From contig NZ_VEED01000008.1 of NCBI RefSeq assembly GCF_007678255.1, forward strand, positions 186,001 through 250,000: 64,000 bases of DNA. Direction: 5' to 3'. Shown here piece by piece: positions 8,196-16,527 of the stretch. The notes beneath the pieces are model-generated. The model saw nothing but the letters and a program-made list of their open reading frames with translations, did no database searches and was not told the DNA's origin. Position 1 is the stretch's first letter. Each line of letters begins with the position of its first letter. The position numbers and the translations under genes are program-made. The DNA comes from Bacillus sp. X1(2014) (GTDB lineage Bacteria > Bacillota > Bacilli > Bacillales_B > DSM-18226).

Positions 8196-9644
8196 ATGAA
8201 AAAATACAGTTTTTTTGGACCTTTGATGGCTGTGGCAGTCCCATATTTGATTTTTGAAGCCTTTCATTTAGGGGTAATTAAGGATTTGAATATCCCTTTG
8301 CCGAGAGGGCACTTTTATATTGTTAGCCTTGTGTCCATTCTTGCCAGTATCATTGCGATTTCCGTGGGCGTCGCGGGACGAAGGATTCGAAATATTAAAA
8401 TAAGTTTTCTATCATTATCATTTTTATCTCTTGGGCTAATGTTTTCGATTCATGGACTGTCTACTCCTAATTTTATCCTTGGTGTAACCCATTTGCCTGG
8501 AATCGCAGCCCAATTAAGCATATTCCTATCTACCATATGGATTTATTTATCTTCCATACCTTCAGATCATCCAATCGTTGCGTTGTTTTCAAAAGTGCAG
8601 CGGTATCTCCTGCCTATATGGACAGTTCCTTTAATATTTGTTTGTTTAATATTATTGATGAACCAACATCTCGTTTATTTTCTTCAATTAAATGCAAAAC
8701 CGTTAAATATCATTATGACTAGTGTAACTATGTTATTAAATGGTGTAACCATGTTCCGCTATTATCAATCCTACAGGTTTACAAGATTTCCATTGCAACT
8801 TGCGATTGTTTATAGCTCAGGCTGGTTATTGGTTTCCCAGCTGATTATGGTCAGAGGGGTATTATGGAGTGTTAGTTGGTGGATTTATCATTTTTTATTA
8901 CTTGCAGCCATGATTGTAATCATCATTGGTTTAGTGAAACAGTATGCGGTGAAAGGAACATTAGCGGAGTCAATCCGATCCTTGTTTACAAACGACCCAT
9001 TTGAAAGAATAACTAACAGCATTGGTCCTAGTGTCAAGGCTCTAGTGGCGGCAACAGAAAAAAAGGACACTTACACAGCTGGGCATACCTTCAGGGTGAC
9101 AATGTATGCATTGAAACTTGCCGAAGAGCTTGAATTGAAACCTGAACAACTACGTGCCATTGTTCAAGGGGGACTCCTTCATGATGTGGGTAAAATTAGT
9201 GTTCCTGATTCAGTTCTAAATAAACCGGGCAAGTTGCAGCCTGAAGAAAGGGCTCTTATTGAAAGGCATCCTGCCGATGGTTACGAAATGTGCAAAGATC
9301 TAGGCTTTATGAAAGAAGAATTGGGTATTATTAGGTCACACCATGAAAAATGGGATGGAAGCGGGTATCCGGATGGATTAAAAGGGACAAACATTCCATT
9401 TTTCGCAAGGATAACGGCGGTTGCCGACGTGTATGATGCACTGACTTCGGAACGATCTTATCGGAAGGCTTGGGCTCATAGTGAAGCTTTGAAGTATATT
9501 AAAGAAAACAAAGGGATCCATTTTGATCCTCAATGTGTTGACGCATGGGAGCGGCTCTGTATCCGCAATCCATCCGTTTATCTATATCCAGCCCAGGCTA
9601 TTAAAGACCAGCCAACCATTAAGGAAATTTTTTCAATCAAATGA
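8196..9644 (+). CDS. Membrane HD-GYP protein, probable c-di-GMP phosphodiesterase
   Basis: 482-aa protein. About eight hydrophobic segments fill the first ~250 residues, followed by a cytoplasmic HD-GYP domain. The domain shows HTFRVTMYALKLAEEL, the metal site LLHDVGKISVPDSVLNKPGKL, HHEKWDGSGYPDGLKG (the GYP signature) and ITAVADVYDALTSERSYRKAW. HD-GYP enzymes hydrolyse cyclic di-GMP. GGAGGAG at 8186-8192 supports the ATG at 8196; an earlier in-frame GTG at 8133 lacks a ribosome site. A GGDEF protein lies 5.5 kb away. The signal sensed by the membrane region is unknown. Confidence 0.88.
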   Translation: MKKYSFFGPLMAVAVPYLIFEAFHLGVIKDLNIPLPRGHFYIVSLVSILASIIAISVGVAGRRIRNIKISFLSLSFLSLGLMFSIHGLSTPNFILGVTHLPGIAAQLSIFLSTIWIYLSSIPSDHPIVALFSKVQRYLLPIWTVPLIFVCLILLMNQHLVYFLQLNAKPLNIIMTSVTMLLNGVTMFRYYQSYRFTRFPLQLAIVYSSGWLLVSQLIMVRGVLWSVSWWIYHFLLLAAMIVIIIGLVKQYAVKGTLAESIRSLFTNDPFERITNSIGPSVKALVAATEKKDTYTAGHTFRVTMYALKLAEELELKPEQLRAIVQGGLLHDVGKISVPDSVLNKPGKLQPEERALIERHPADGYEMCKDLGFMKEELGIIRSHHEKWDGSGYPDGLKGTNIPFFARITAVADVYDALTSERSYRKAWAHSEALKYIKENKGIHFDPQCVDAWERLCIRNPSVYLYPAQAIKDQPTIKEIFSIK

Positions 9645-9653
9645 AAATAGAAC

Positions 9654-9690
9654 AAAAAACAACACTGGAAACTTAAGTGTTGTTTTTTTG
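9654..9690. terminator. Bidirectional terminator between HD-GYP gene and ohrR
   Basis: AAAAAACAACACT (9654-9666) pairs with AGTGTTGTTTTTT (9676-9688) around a 9-nt loop. The A-run and T-run serve both convergent genes. Confidence 0.85.
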
Positions 9691-9699
9691 TATGTGGAT

Positions 9700-10146
9700 T
9701 TATTTATTGGCAACGTTCTCGATCTTCAACTTACTATGCAATTGATTCAGCCGTTCCATCAATTGTTTATATTCCTCAAGTTCAATATGACAGGATTGTA
9801 TTTTGTCACTGATTGTATTTGTTATAGCCTGCTTTTCTTCAAGAGCTTTCTTTTCTAAGTAAATAAAGACCCTTCGTTCATCTTCTGTTGAACGTTCTTT
9901 TCGTAGCCAACCATTTGCCTCCATTCTTGTAAGCATTGGAGTCAATGTTCCAGTCCCTAGACTCAATTTTTCTCCTATGTTTTTGACCGAAACACCATCC
10001 TTTTCCCATAATGCTAATAGAACCAAGTATTGAGGGTAGGTTAAGCCGTATGGTTGAAGTGCACTGGTGTATAATTTATTGAATTCACTTGCTGTTTCGT
10101 ACACAGCAAAGCATAGTTGGTTTTTTAGTACCATGAAGTCTTCCAA
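9700..10146 (-). CDS. ohrR: MarR family organic-peroxide sensor, OhrR-like
   Basis: MarR-type winged-helix repressor (about 148 aa) resembling B. subtilis OhrR: LKNQLCFAVYETASEF, LTYPQYLVLLALWE, LGTGTLTPMLTRMEANGWL, ERSTEDERRVFIYL. The cysteine in NQLCF (Cys12 from this start) sits where OhrR senses organic hydroperoxides; a second Cys near residue 119 might make a 2-Cys sensor as in Xanthomonas OhrR. The TTG at 10146 has AAGGTGA six bases upstream; a GTG at 10155 lies inside that ribosome site. It follows the peroxidase gene by 23 bp and probably represses it. Confidence 0.87.
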   Translation of the reverse strand: MEDFMVLKNQLCFAVYETASEFNKLYTSALQPYGLTYPQYLVLLALWEKDGVSVKNIGEKLSLGTGTLTPMLTRMEANGWLRKERSTEDERRVFIYLEKKALEEKQAITNTISDKIQSCHIELEEYKQLMERLNQLHSKLKIENVANK

Positions 10147-10169
10147 GATGATCACCTTACTTTAAATAA

Positions 10170-10649
10170 TTATGACAATAATTTTTTAATATCTTTCTCA
10201 ATCCTGCTTGGTTCAGTCGTAGGTGCATAGCGTTCAATTACCTGACCATTAGAGTCGACCAGAAATTTTGTAAAATTCCATTTTATATTTTTAGTAAGTG
10301 TTCCTGGCTTTTGGTTTTTTAAATAAGTAAATAGCGGATCGGCATTAGCTCCATTTACATCAATTTTTGCAAATATTGGAAAGGTTACACCGTAATTTAA
10401 TTGGCAAAACTGTGTGGTTTCTTCAATATCAGCGAATTCTTGGTTGTTGAATTGATCACATGGAAAGCCTAAAATCTCCAAGCCATCCTCATTGTATTTT
10501 TCATATAATTCCTGAAGTCCTTTGAATTGGGGTGTCAAACCACATTTACTGGCAGTATTTACAATCAGTAATGGTTTACCCTCGTAATCCATTATTGATT
10601 TTTCCTTACCATTTGTCATTTTTACATTAAAGTCATAAACTGTTGTCAT
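10170..10649 (-). CDS. Glutathione peroxidase family thiol peroxidase (BsaA-like)
   Basis: 159-aa peroxidase that reduces hydroperoxides, in bacteria usually with thioredoxin. The active-site cysteine is Cys36 in NTASKCGLTPQF. The rest of the family tetrad is present: Gln70 in GFPCDQFNNQEF, and Trp124 and Asn125 in IKWNFTKFLVD. Cys64 and Cys82 are candidate resolving cysteines. The ribosome site is GGGGGAAG. It is the first gene of a two-gene operon with ohrR, so the response is likely peroxide-inducible. Confidence 0.92.
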   Translation of the reverse strand: MTTVYDFNVKMTNGKEKSIMDYEGKPLLIVNTASKCGLTPQFKGLQELYEKYNEDGLEILGFPCDQFNNQEFADIEETTQFCQLNYGVTFPIFAKIDVNGANADPLFTYLKNQKPGTLTKNIKWNFTKFLVDSNGQVIERYAPTTEPSRIEKDIKKLLS

Positions 10650-10699
10650 TTAACTTCCCCCTTAATAAATGAATATATTTGTTTGAAACTAAGTCGCCT

Positions 10700-10736
10700 A
10701 CGATTTAATCTTACACGATTTAACTGATTGTGGCAA
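10700..10736 (-). promoter_or_regulatory. Promoter and repeat operator of gpx-ohrR
   Basis: On the minus strand, TTGCCA (10736-10731), 17-bp spacer, TAAGAT (10713-10708). The nonamer TTAAATCGT occurs twice as a direct repeat (10723-10715 and 10708-10700) flanking the -10 box. This is a plausible regulator site, although it is not the classical OhrR inverted repeat. Confidence 0.5.
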
Positions 10737-10813
10737 GTTTAAAGATATTATATATGGGTTGGATATCCTGAAATAGAAAAGAGAACGATAAGGATAAAAA
10801 GGAGGTCTTTTAG

Positions 10814-11038
10814 ATGGGATTCAATTTTTCTAATGGCAGGAATGGAGAAAAGGAAGTACTTAAAGATGTTCTTGCGGATGCAATTGAAACAGAAGAAGAT
10901 TTAATGCGGACTTATCTTATAACCGCCGAGCGAATTCATGATGATGATGAACTAAAGGAGCGTCTCGAGAATTTCGCAGAAGGAAACGCCAAACGAACCA
11001 AGCAGCTGATTGATGAACTGAATGAGAACAAGGAATAG
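10814..11038 (+). CDS. Small acidic helical protein, unknown function
   Basis: 74-aa soluble protein, strongly predicted alpha-helical and acidic (VLADAIETEEDLMRTYLITAERI, DDDELKERLENFAEGNAKRTKQL). The spacing of Glu and His residues recalls half of a ferritin-like/rubrerythrin-type bundle, but no complete metal motif can be shown. An excellent ribosome site (AAGGAGG) precedes ATG. It is divergent from the gpx-ohrR operon. I do not recognise a named family. Confidence 0.65.
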   Translation: MGFNFSNGRNGEKEVLKDVLADAIETEEDLMRTYLITAERIHDDDELKERLENFAEGNAKRTKQLIDELNENKE

Positions 11039-11185
11039 TAAACTAGAGCTCATCTAGGACAGACCAAGATGGGCCATTTTTTACCTACATATCTTGTCAC
11101 TTATTACCGCTTTTATCCAATCATAACCTCCTTGTTATTAAAGCAAAATAAGATGGTTCACTTATTCATTCCAAAGGAGTTGGTT

Positions 11186-11599
11186 GTGTTGAAATGGCAT
11201 AAAACGATCCTATCAATGATACAACAGCGTCAAGATAAAAAGGTAGCCTTAGCTGTTGACACTTCCACGAATGAAGCCCCAAGCATTTTAATCAATAACA
11301 TAGTAAAACTGTTTGAACAAGTTAAACCGGATACTATATTAGTCCAAGCAGATTTTAAAATTAGGAGTACGGCCCCCATTAAAAGTGATACAATTAAATA
11401 CCATACACATGGGAAATCTTCATATACTTTGGTACTTGAGTGGGCAAAAGAAGAGAATGTTGATACACTGTTTTACATTACAGATGTAACTGGTTTTATT
11501 TCTGAAGAGATTGAAAATGTTAGCTATGAAATGATATGGCTTGTACCGGGTGCTATTTTGCCAAGAGTTCCGTTTGGTAAAGCAATTAAGGTAGCATAA
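11186..11599 (+). CDS. VWA-like (DUF2201 C-terminal type) short protein
   Basis: About 138 aa. It resembles only the C-terminal VWA-like domain of DUF2201 predicted metallopeptidases: KKVALAVDTST in place of a MIDAS motif, VQADFKI, HTHGKSSYTLVLEWA, TLFYITDVTGF, MIWLVPG and the ending VPFGKAIKVA. The N-terminal peptidase part is missing. AAAGGAG with a 7-nt gap supports GTG at 11186; the upstream in-frame extension to 11069 looks non-coding. It may be a remnant or a stand-alone domain. No MoxR-type partner is nearby. Confidence 0.55.
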   Translation: MLKWHKTILSMIQQRQDKKVALAVDTSTNEAPSILINNIVKLFEQVKPDTILVQADFKIRSTAPIKSDTIKYHTHGKSSYTLVLEWAKEENVDTLFYITDVTGFISEEIENVSYEMIWLVPGAILPRVPFGKAIKVA

Positions 11600-11654
11600 A
11601 AAAGAAATCCCTCACCTACAAGTGGGGGATGACCTCATTTGATTGGAGTATTCA

Positions 11655-12263
11655 ATGAAGGAATATTATTATGATAAATTAATGGGAATAAAAACAGGTG
11701 GGGACCAAAAAGGATTTCATAAGTCATTCCATTACCATCGTTATGAGCCCACTCCTTATAGTGCGCTCGAAGAATTATTTACTTATTATAAAATTAACAG
11801 CAATGATCGAATCGTTGACTTTGGGTGTGGTAAAGGACGATTAAACTTCTTTATCCATTATCATTTTCATACAACGGTAATTGGAATTGAAATGAATAAA
11901 GATTTTTATCAGGAAGCAATTGAAAATCGAAAAAAATATAATAAAACAACTCACTCTAATAATGATAATATTTTTTTTCATTGTTGTCTTGCCGAAGAAT
12001 ATCAAATTGAGTCATTAGATAATCGATTTTATTTTTTTAATCCCTTTTCCATTCAAATTTTTATGAAAACCATTAATAATATCTTATTTTCGGTTGAAAA
12101 TGGAAAACGGGATGTTGAAATTATATTATATTATCCATCAGAGGATTATATTTATTATTTAGAAAATGACACCATGTTTGAGTTAAAAAAAGAAATTATA
12201 CTCCCTTACGTTCATGAACATAACCAAAATGAGCGATTTTTAATCTATCGATTAACCATATAG
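11655..12263 (+). CDS. SAM-dependent methyltransferase (class I)
   Basis: About 202 aa. A class I methyltransferase core is visible: IVDFGCGKGRLNFF (motif I, SAM binding) followed by VIGIEMNKDFYQEA (motif II acidic residue) and FYFFNPFSIQIF (NPF, post-II/IV region). The N-terminal YYDKLMGIKTGGDQKGFHKS leads into YEPTPYSALEELF. The substrate is not evident. GGAG at 11645-11648 favours ATG at 11655 over the TTG at 11643. Its 3' end overlaps the convergent UvrC-like gene by 19 bp, and no terminator separates them. Confidence 0.82.
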   Translation: MKEYYYDKLMGIKTGGDQKGFHKSFHYHRYEPTPYSALEELFTYYKINSNDRIVDFGCGKGRLNFFIHYHFHTTVIGIEMNKDFYQEAIENRKKYNKTTHSNNDNIFFHCCLAEEYQIESLDNRFYFFNPFSIQIFMKTINNILFSVENGKRDVEIILYYPSEDYIYYLENDTMFELKKEIILPYVHEHNQNERFLIYRLTI

Positions 12264-13324
12264 GTTTGAATTAACTTGTATATTTCATCGTCTAAGTGGT
12301 TGGAGGGGTTATGAAGTAATTGTTCCGGAATGATAAAATAACTGCAGTTGCTGCTGTTTAAATAGCTATAAATGATTTGTGCAAAGTCAATCTCTTCTCT
12401 GCTGATTTTTTTAATGGGGTTGTCATCAATCCTTATAAAAGCAGCTAAAATATTGGACTTGATTATTTTGTGGACCGATTCAATCTCAGAGGATTTGAAT
12501 TTTTCACTGTAGATTATATTGTTTTTCTTAATAAGGAATAGTTTGAAAGACTGGCCCTTTAACGGTTCAATAACAGCTATATTTTTATTGCTTTCCGTAA
12601 ATTCAATCACTTTTTCTTTATGAAGGAGGGAGTGGATTGCCTCCAAGGTATCTCTGTATTTCCCCGCAATTTCAAAATCGAACTTTTCAGAGGCCACTAT
12701 CATTTTTTGTTCCATTTCACTGAGGAGACTTAAATCTATGCCTTGTAGCAATGCAGGGATTTTGTTTATTCTTTCATTATACGTATGGAGAGCTGCCCCT
12801 CCCATACACATCCCTAGACATAAACCCAAGGAATAGTTTAAACATGGAGTTTTCTTGTTAGAAGGGCTGCTGCAGTTCACCTTATAGAAGTCTTTCATTC
12901 CTATAAGCGCCTTTTCTACAATGTTTTTGCTTTTATATGGGCCAAAATAAAGACTTTCTGGCTTTTCTGCGTCTTTACAAATTTCCATTCTTTGGTAATC
13001 TTCATCCTTGTGAATTCTGATGTAGACATAGGATTGAGGATTTTTCATCATCCGATTAAAAATAGGTTTAATTTCTTTGATTAGTTTACATTCGAGCATG
13101 AAGGCTTCAAATTCTGTATCAGTAAGAATATAGTCAAAATCCTTTAAGCTGGCTTTCAGCTTAATGATTTTTTGTGTATGGGCTTTTGAATTTTGGAAGT
13201 ATGACCGCACACGATTCTTAAGATTTTTTGCCTTTCCCACATAAATGATTTGTCCGTTGGAGTCTTTCATTAAATACACTCCGGGGGAAGAGGGAAGGTG
13301 TTTCGCTTTATCCTTTAAATACAT
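12245..13324 (-). CDS. Short UvrC-like GIY-YIG nuclease (Cho-like)
   Basis: 359-aa relative of the N-terminal half of excinuclease UvrC. It has a GIY-YIG domain (SSPGVYLMKDSNGQIIYVGKA, then LKNRVRSYF), LTDTEFEAFMLECKLIKEI with the catalytic Glu, four cysteines in an Fe-S-like cluster region (VNC, TPC, GLC, GMC), and a UVR motif (MIVASEKFDFEIAGKYRDTL) for UvrB binding. The RNase H-like 5'-incision domain and HhH repeats of full UvrC (about 590 aa) are absent. This architecture resembles E. coli Cho, which makes only the 3' incision. GGAGG seven bases upstream fixes ATG at 13324. Confidence 0.82.
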   Translation of the reverse strand: MYLKDKAKHLPSSPGVYLMKDSNGQIIYVGKAKNLKNRVRSYFQNSKAHTQKIIKLKASLKDFDYILTDTEFEAFMLECKLIKEIKPIFNRMMKNPQSYVYIRIHKDEDYQRMEICKDAEKPESLYFGPYKSKNIVEKALIGMKDFYKVNCSSPSNKKTPCLNYSLGLCLGMCMGGAALHTYNERINKIPALLQGIDLSLLSEMEQKMIVASEKFDFEIAGKYRDTLEAIHSLLHKEKVIEFTESNKNIAVIEPLKGQSFKLFLIKKNNIIYSEKFKSSEIESVHKIIKSNILAAFIRIDDNPIKKISREEIDFAQIIYSYLNSSNCSYFIIPEQLLHNPSNHLDDEIYKLIQTYMVNR

Positions 13325-13359
13325 ATGTATACCTCCAATCACTATTTATATCTTATCAC

Positions 13360-13422
13360 AAAAAAAGGTGCCGAGCCTTCATCATCCATTAACAAGGGAT
13401 GAGAAGGCCAGGCACTTTTTTT
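13360..13422 (-). terminator. Long terminator hairpin after the peptide transporter
   Basis: AAAAAA-GGTGCC...GCCTTC pairs imperfectly with GAAGGCC-AGGCAC-TTTTTT across 13360-13422. It contains the dispersed GGTGCC/GGCACC motif and has runs usable in both directions. Confidence 0.75.
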
Positions 13423-13424
13423 AA

Positions 13425-14909
13425 TTATTTTATCCCTTTCATGAATCCTTGGATCTTAGGTGATAACATTAATAGGATAATACCTAGGGCGATGGACGCG
13501 CCGCCAATCACACCAAAGTAGGTCATTTCTGTTTCAGGGGTGTAGAATTTAACAACTTGTGCATTCAATGCCTGTGCAGCAGCACTTGCTAGGAACCATA
13601 AGCTCATTGTTTGTGCTGAGAAGGCTGCAGGTGCTAATTTAGTTGTTGCTGATAATCCTACCGGTGATAAACATAACTCACCAAATACAACGATTAAATA
13701 ACTAAGAACAAGCCACAGAGGACTTACTAATGAATCCGTTCCGCCAAGATAAGCCGGAATAAGAATAACTAGGAATGATAAACCAGCAAATAATAATGAT
13801 AATGAGAACTTTTGTGGTATCGATGGCTGACGCTTTCCTAATTTAACCCAGATCCAAGCAAATACTGGGGCAAAGATGATAATGAATAATGGGTTTAAAG
13901 ATTGGAACCATGCTGGTGAAATCTTAATTCCTAACCAATTTAATTGAGTGCGCTTATCTGCATAATTTGCGAGGATGGTTGAGCCTTGTTCTTGAATGGC
14001 CCAGAACATAACCGCTGCAATAAATAATGGAATATAAGCAATAATTCTTGAACGTTCAACGGCAGTAGTTTTAGGACTGCGGTACATGACAACGAAGTAA
14101 ATCGTTGGGATTAAGATACCAAGGAAAGTGACAATATTAATAAAGCTAGCAAAAGTTAACAGACCGTTTGGAATTAATACGGCACATACAACAGCAAGAA
14201 TAATAACTGCTAGTCCAATAATGGTGAAAACCTTTTTCTTTTCTGCAGGAGCCAGTGGATTCGCAACCATCGTTCCAGCAAGACCAAGATTTTTTTTCTT
14301 TGTTACACTAAACACGACTAATCCTAAGAACATACCTACTGCTGCAATCGAAAAACCGATGTGGAAGTTGCTTATTGACCCAACGATTAATGGAGATATG
14401 AATGCACCTAGGTTAATACTCATGTAGTAAATAGTAAAACCTGCATCACGACGTTCGTCCTTTTCGCTGTATAATTCACCTACAGCAGAAGAAACATTCG
14501 GTTTAAGCAAACCAGTACCTAGGACAATTAATACCATGGATACAAAGAACATAGCAACACTGCCAGGAACAGCAAGCGCTATATGTCCAAACATAATTAA
14601 GATTCCACCGTAGAACACGGCTTTCGAAGAACCGAAGATCCGGTCAGCCAACCAGCCGCCAATGATTCCTGACATATAAACAAGTGATCCGTAAATGGAC
14701 ATGATCGAAAGTGCGAGATTTTGATCAATGCCCAATCCACCTTTAGAAACTTCATAATACATATAAAAAACGAGGATGGCTCTCATTCCATAGTACGAGA
14801 ATCGCTCCCAGAATTCAGTAAAGAAAAGGGTAGATAGTCCCTTAGGATGTCCGAAAAATCCCGTTTGAGGTACACTATCCACAATTTTCTGTCTATTGAT
14901 GTTTGACAT
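13425..14909 (-). CDS. dtpT: POT/PTR family proton-dependent di-/tripeptide transporter
   Basis: 494-aa membrane protein with about 14 hydrophobic segments. The POT signature ExxERFxYYG is visible in FFTEFWERFSYYGMRAIL near residues 29-46, followed by GGWLADRIFGSSKAVFYGG and the later FTIYYMSINLGAFISPLIVG. It imports di- and tripeptides with protons. GGAGG seven bases before ATG. A monocistronic unit with its own terminator, divergent from the GGDEF gene. The symbol is given by family resemblance to DtpT. Confidence 0.9.
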   Translation of the reverse strand: MSNINRQKIVDSVPQTGFFGHPKGLSTLFFTEFWERFSYYGMRAILVFYMYYEVSKGGLGIDQNLALSIMSIYGSLVYMSGIIGGWLADRIFGSSKAVFYGGILIMFGHIALAVPGSVAMFFVSMVLIVLGTGLLKPNVSSAVGELYSEKDERRDAGFTIYYMSINLGAFISPLIVGSISNFHIGFSIAAVGMFLGLVVFSVTKKKNLGLAGTMVANPLAPAEKKKVFTIIGLAVIILAVVCAVLIPNGLLTFASFINIVTFLGILIPTIYFVVMYRSPKTTAVERSRIIAYIPLFIAAVMFWAIQEQGSTILANYADKRTQLNWLGIKISPAWFQSLNPLFIIIFAPVFAWIWVKLGKRQPSIPQKFSLSLLFAGLSFLVILIPAYLGGTDSLVSPLWLVLSYLIVVFGELCLSPVGLSATTKLAPAAFSAQTMSLWFLASAAAQALNAQVVKFYTPETEMTYFGVIGGASIALGIILLMLSPKIQGFMKGIK

Positions 14910-15187
14910 GTTATTACCTCCCTCTATATTATATTATAATACTTTCTGAAGTTTTGAATTGTCAAAAACATTTTTTAGTAAAAGAAGTTAAAGAAGGTTG
15001 TAAACGTTGACAATACTGAATTTTAACTAATTTAGATCGAAAAAGAAAGTTTTTTTAAAATAATAAATACATTCAGAGAAGAGGGACTTTTCACTCTACT
15101 AGAGTGATAGATAATTCTTATCTTTAATTTTGGTTTAAAAAGAGCAATCTATTCTTATAAGAAATCATCCATTACGAAAGGCGAATT
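14910..15187. other. Divergent intergenic region, transporter/GGDEF gene
   Basis: 278 bp of AT-rich DNA holding both upstream regions. It has the ribosome sites of the two flanking genes and several AT-rich -10-like hexamers. I could not pick one convincing promoter or a riboswitch. Confidence 0.4.
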
Positions 15188-16519
15188 ATGAGTGCAGATA
15201 AAAATATTCTTGATTCATTAAATAAAATCGATTTATTTTTTCAATTATTTAACGATATGTCAGATTTAGTCTACCTTACAAAAGTGGGAGAGGACGGTCA
15301 GTTTAGCTATGTACTGGCGAATGAGCCTGCTCAGAACTTTTCGGGACTAACGTCAAAATCCTTTGGTAAGCCCTTAGACGAAGTATTACCTGAAGAAGTT
15401 TTTCATATAATCGATGAGAAATACAAGCAGGCGATAGCTGCGAAGGCGTCAATTACATACGAAGATCGGATTGTTTTCTCTCCATCATACTCAAATAGGC
15501 TGAATAATAAATATGCACCTGGTCAGTTCGTTTATTGGGAATCAACTATTACCCCTTTTTGCAATCAAGAAGAGGAATGTACCCATTTGTTGGCGGTGGT
15601 ACGTGATGTAACCGAAAGAAAAGAGAGAGAAAATGAATTAAAACGGATGAATGACCGTTTTGAACTAGTGTGGAACAGTGCCGCAGATGCGATGTATACT
15701 TTTGATCGACACCAAAACTTTGTATCGGTAAATAAATCATTTACAAATTTATTAGGTTGGACCGAGGAGGAAATTCTTAATGATCGGACCATTAGTATTA
15801 TTCCAAAGAACAGTAAAGAGGATTTAAAGGATATTATTAAGAGGGTTAAAAGTGGTGAAGTGGTTCCTTCCCATGAAGTTCAGCGGATTACAAAGGAAGG
15901 GAAATTAATTGATGTATTAGCATCCTATTCCCCTATTTATGATGGTATCGGAAATTGGGATGGAGCTGTGGTGGTATATAAAGATATTTCTGAAAGAAAA
16001 AAGTATGAAGAACAATTAAAACACCATGCCCTCCATGATTATTTAACAGGAATGCCTAATCGAAATTTCTTTGCAAAAATGTTAAAAGAAGAAATGACCC
16101 GAGCGGAAAAGTCTAAAAGAACACTTGCTGTGTTTTATCTTGATATCGATAAATTTAAAGTCATTAATGATACTTTAGGGCATGATATTGGTGATGAATT
16201 ACTAAAGGAATTTTCAAGGCGCGTAAAAGCTTGTATTCGAGAGAAAGATTTACTGGCTCGAATAGGCGGTGACGAGTTTGGCATTCTTATTACTAACTTA
16301 CATGATAAAAAGAAATCCATTGAAATTGCAGAAAGAATCTTATCCTCCTTCAGTAACAATTGGGTAATCGAGGGGCACCATTTAAAAGTAGCTTCAAGTA
16401 TTGGCATATCCTTCTATTCTGATCCCTATAAACAGGATGAAAAATTGCTGCTCAAACAAGCAGATATAGCCCTATACAAAGCAAAAGAAAACGGCAGAGG
16501 TAACTATCAGGTCTATTAG
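15188..16519 (+). CDS. PAS-PAS-GGDEF diguanylate cyclase
   Basis: 443-aa cytoplasmic signalling protein with no membrane segment. PAS 1 (about 15-140) and PAS 2 (about 155-275) each end in a PAC-like motif (VVRDVTERKERE; VVYKDISERKKYE). The GGDEF domain (about 285-443) has LHDYLTGMPNRNFF, LDIDKFKVINDTLGHDIGD, the active site RIGGDEFGIL and the product-inhibition I-site REKD five residues before GGDEF. It should make cyclic di-GMP in response to a signal sensed by the PAS domains. AAAGGCG precedes ATG. Confidence 0.92.
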   Translation: MSADKNILDSLNKIDLFFQLFNDMSDLVYLTKVGEDGQFSYVLANEPAQNFSGLTSKSFGKPLDEVLPEEVFHIIDEKYKQAIAAKASITYEDRIVFSPSYSNRLNNKYAPGQFVYWESTITPFCNQEEECTHLLAVVRDVTERKERENELKRMNDRFELVWNSAADAMYTFDRHQNFVSVNKSFTNLLGWTEEEILNDRTISIIPKNSKEDLKDIIKRVKSGEVVPSHEVQRITKEGKLIDVLASYSPIYDGIGNWDGAVVVYKDISERKKYEEQLKHHALHDYLTGMPNRNFFAKMLKEEMTRAEKSKRTLAVFYLDIDKFKVINDTLGHDIGDELLKEFSRRVKACIREKDLLARIGGDEFGILITNLHDKKKSIEIAERILSSFSNNWVIEGHHLKVASSIGISFYSDPYKQDEKLLLKQADIALYKAKENGRGNYQVY

Positions 16520-16527
16520 AATTAATT

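Noticed and set aside
11069..11185. N-terminal extension of the VWA-like protein
   Set aside because: Sequence is unlike any protein domain and a well-spaced ribosome site points to the GTG at 11186.
11602..11630. Hairpin ATCCCTCAC/GTGGGGGAT as a terminator of the VWA-like gene
   Set aside because: Contains a G-U pair and no T-run follows; not strong enough to list.
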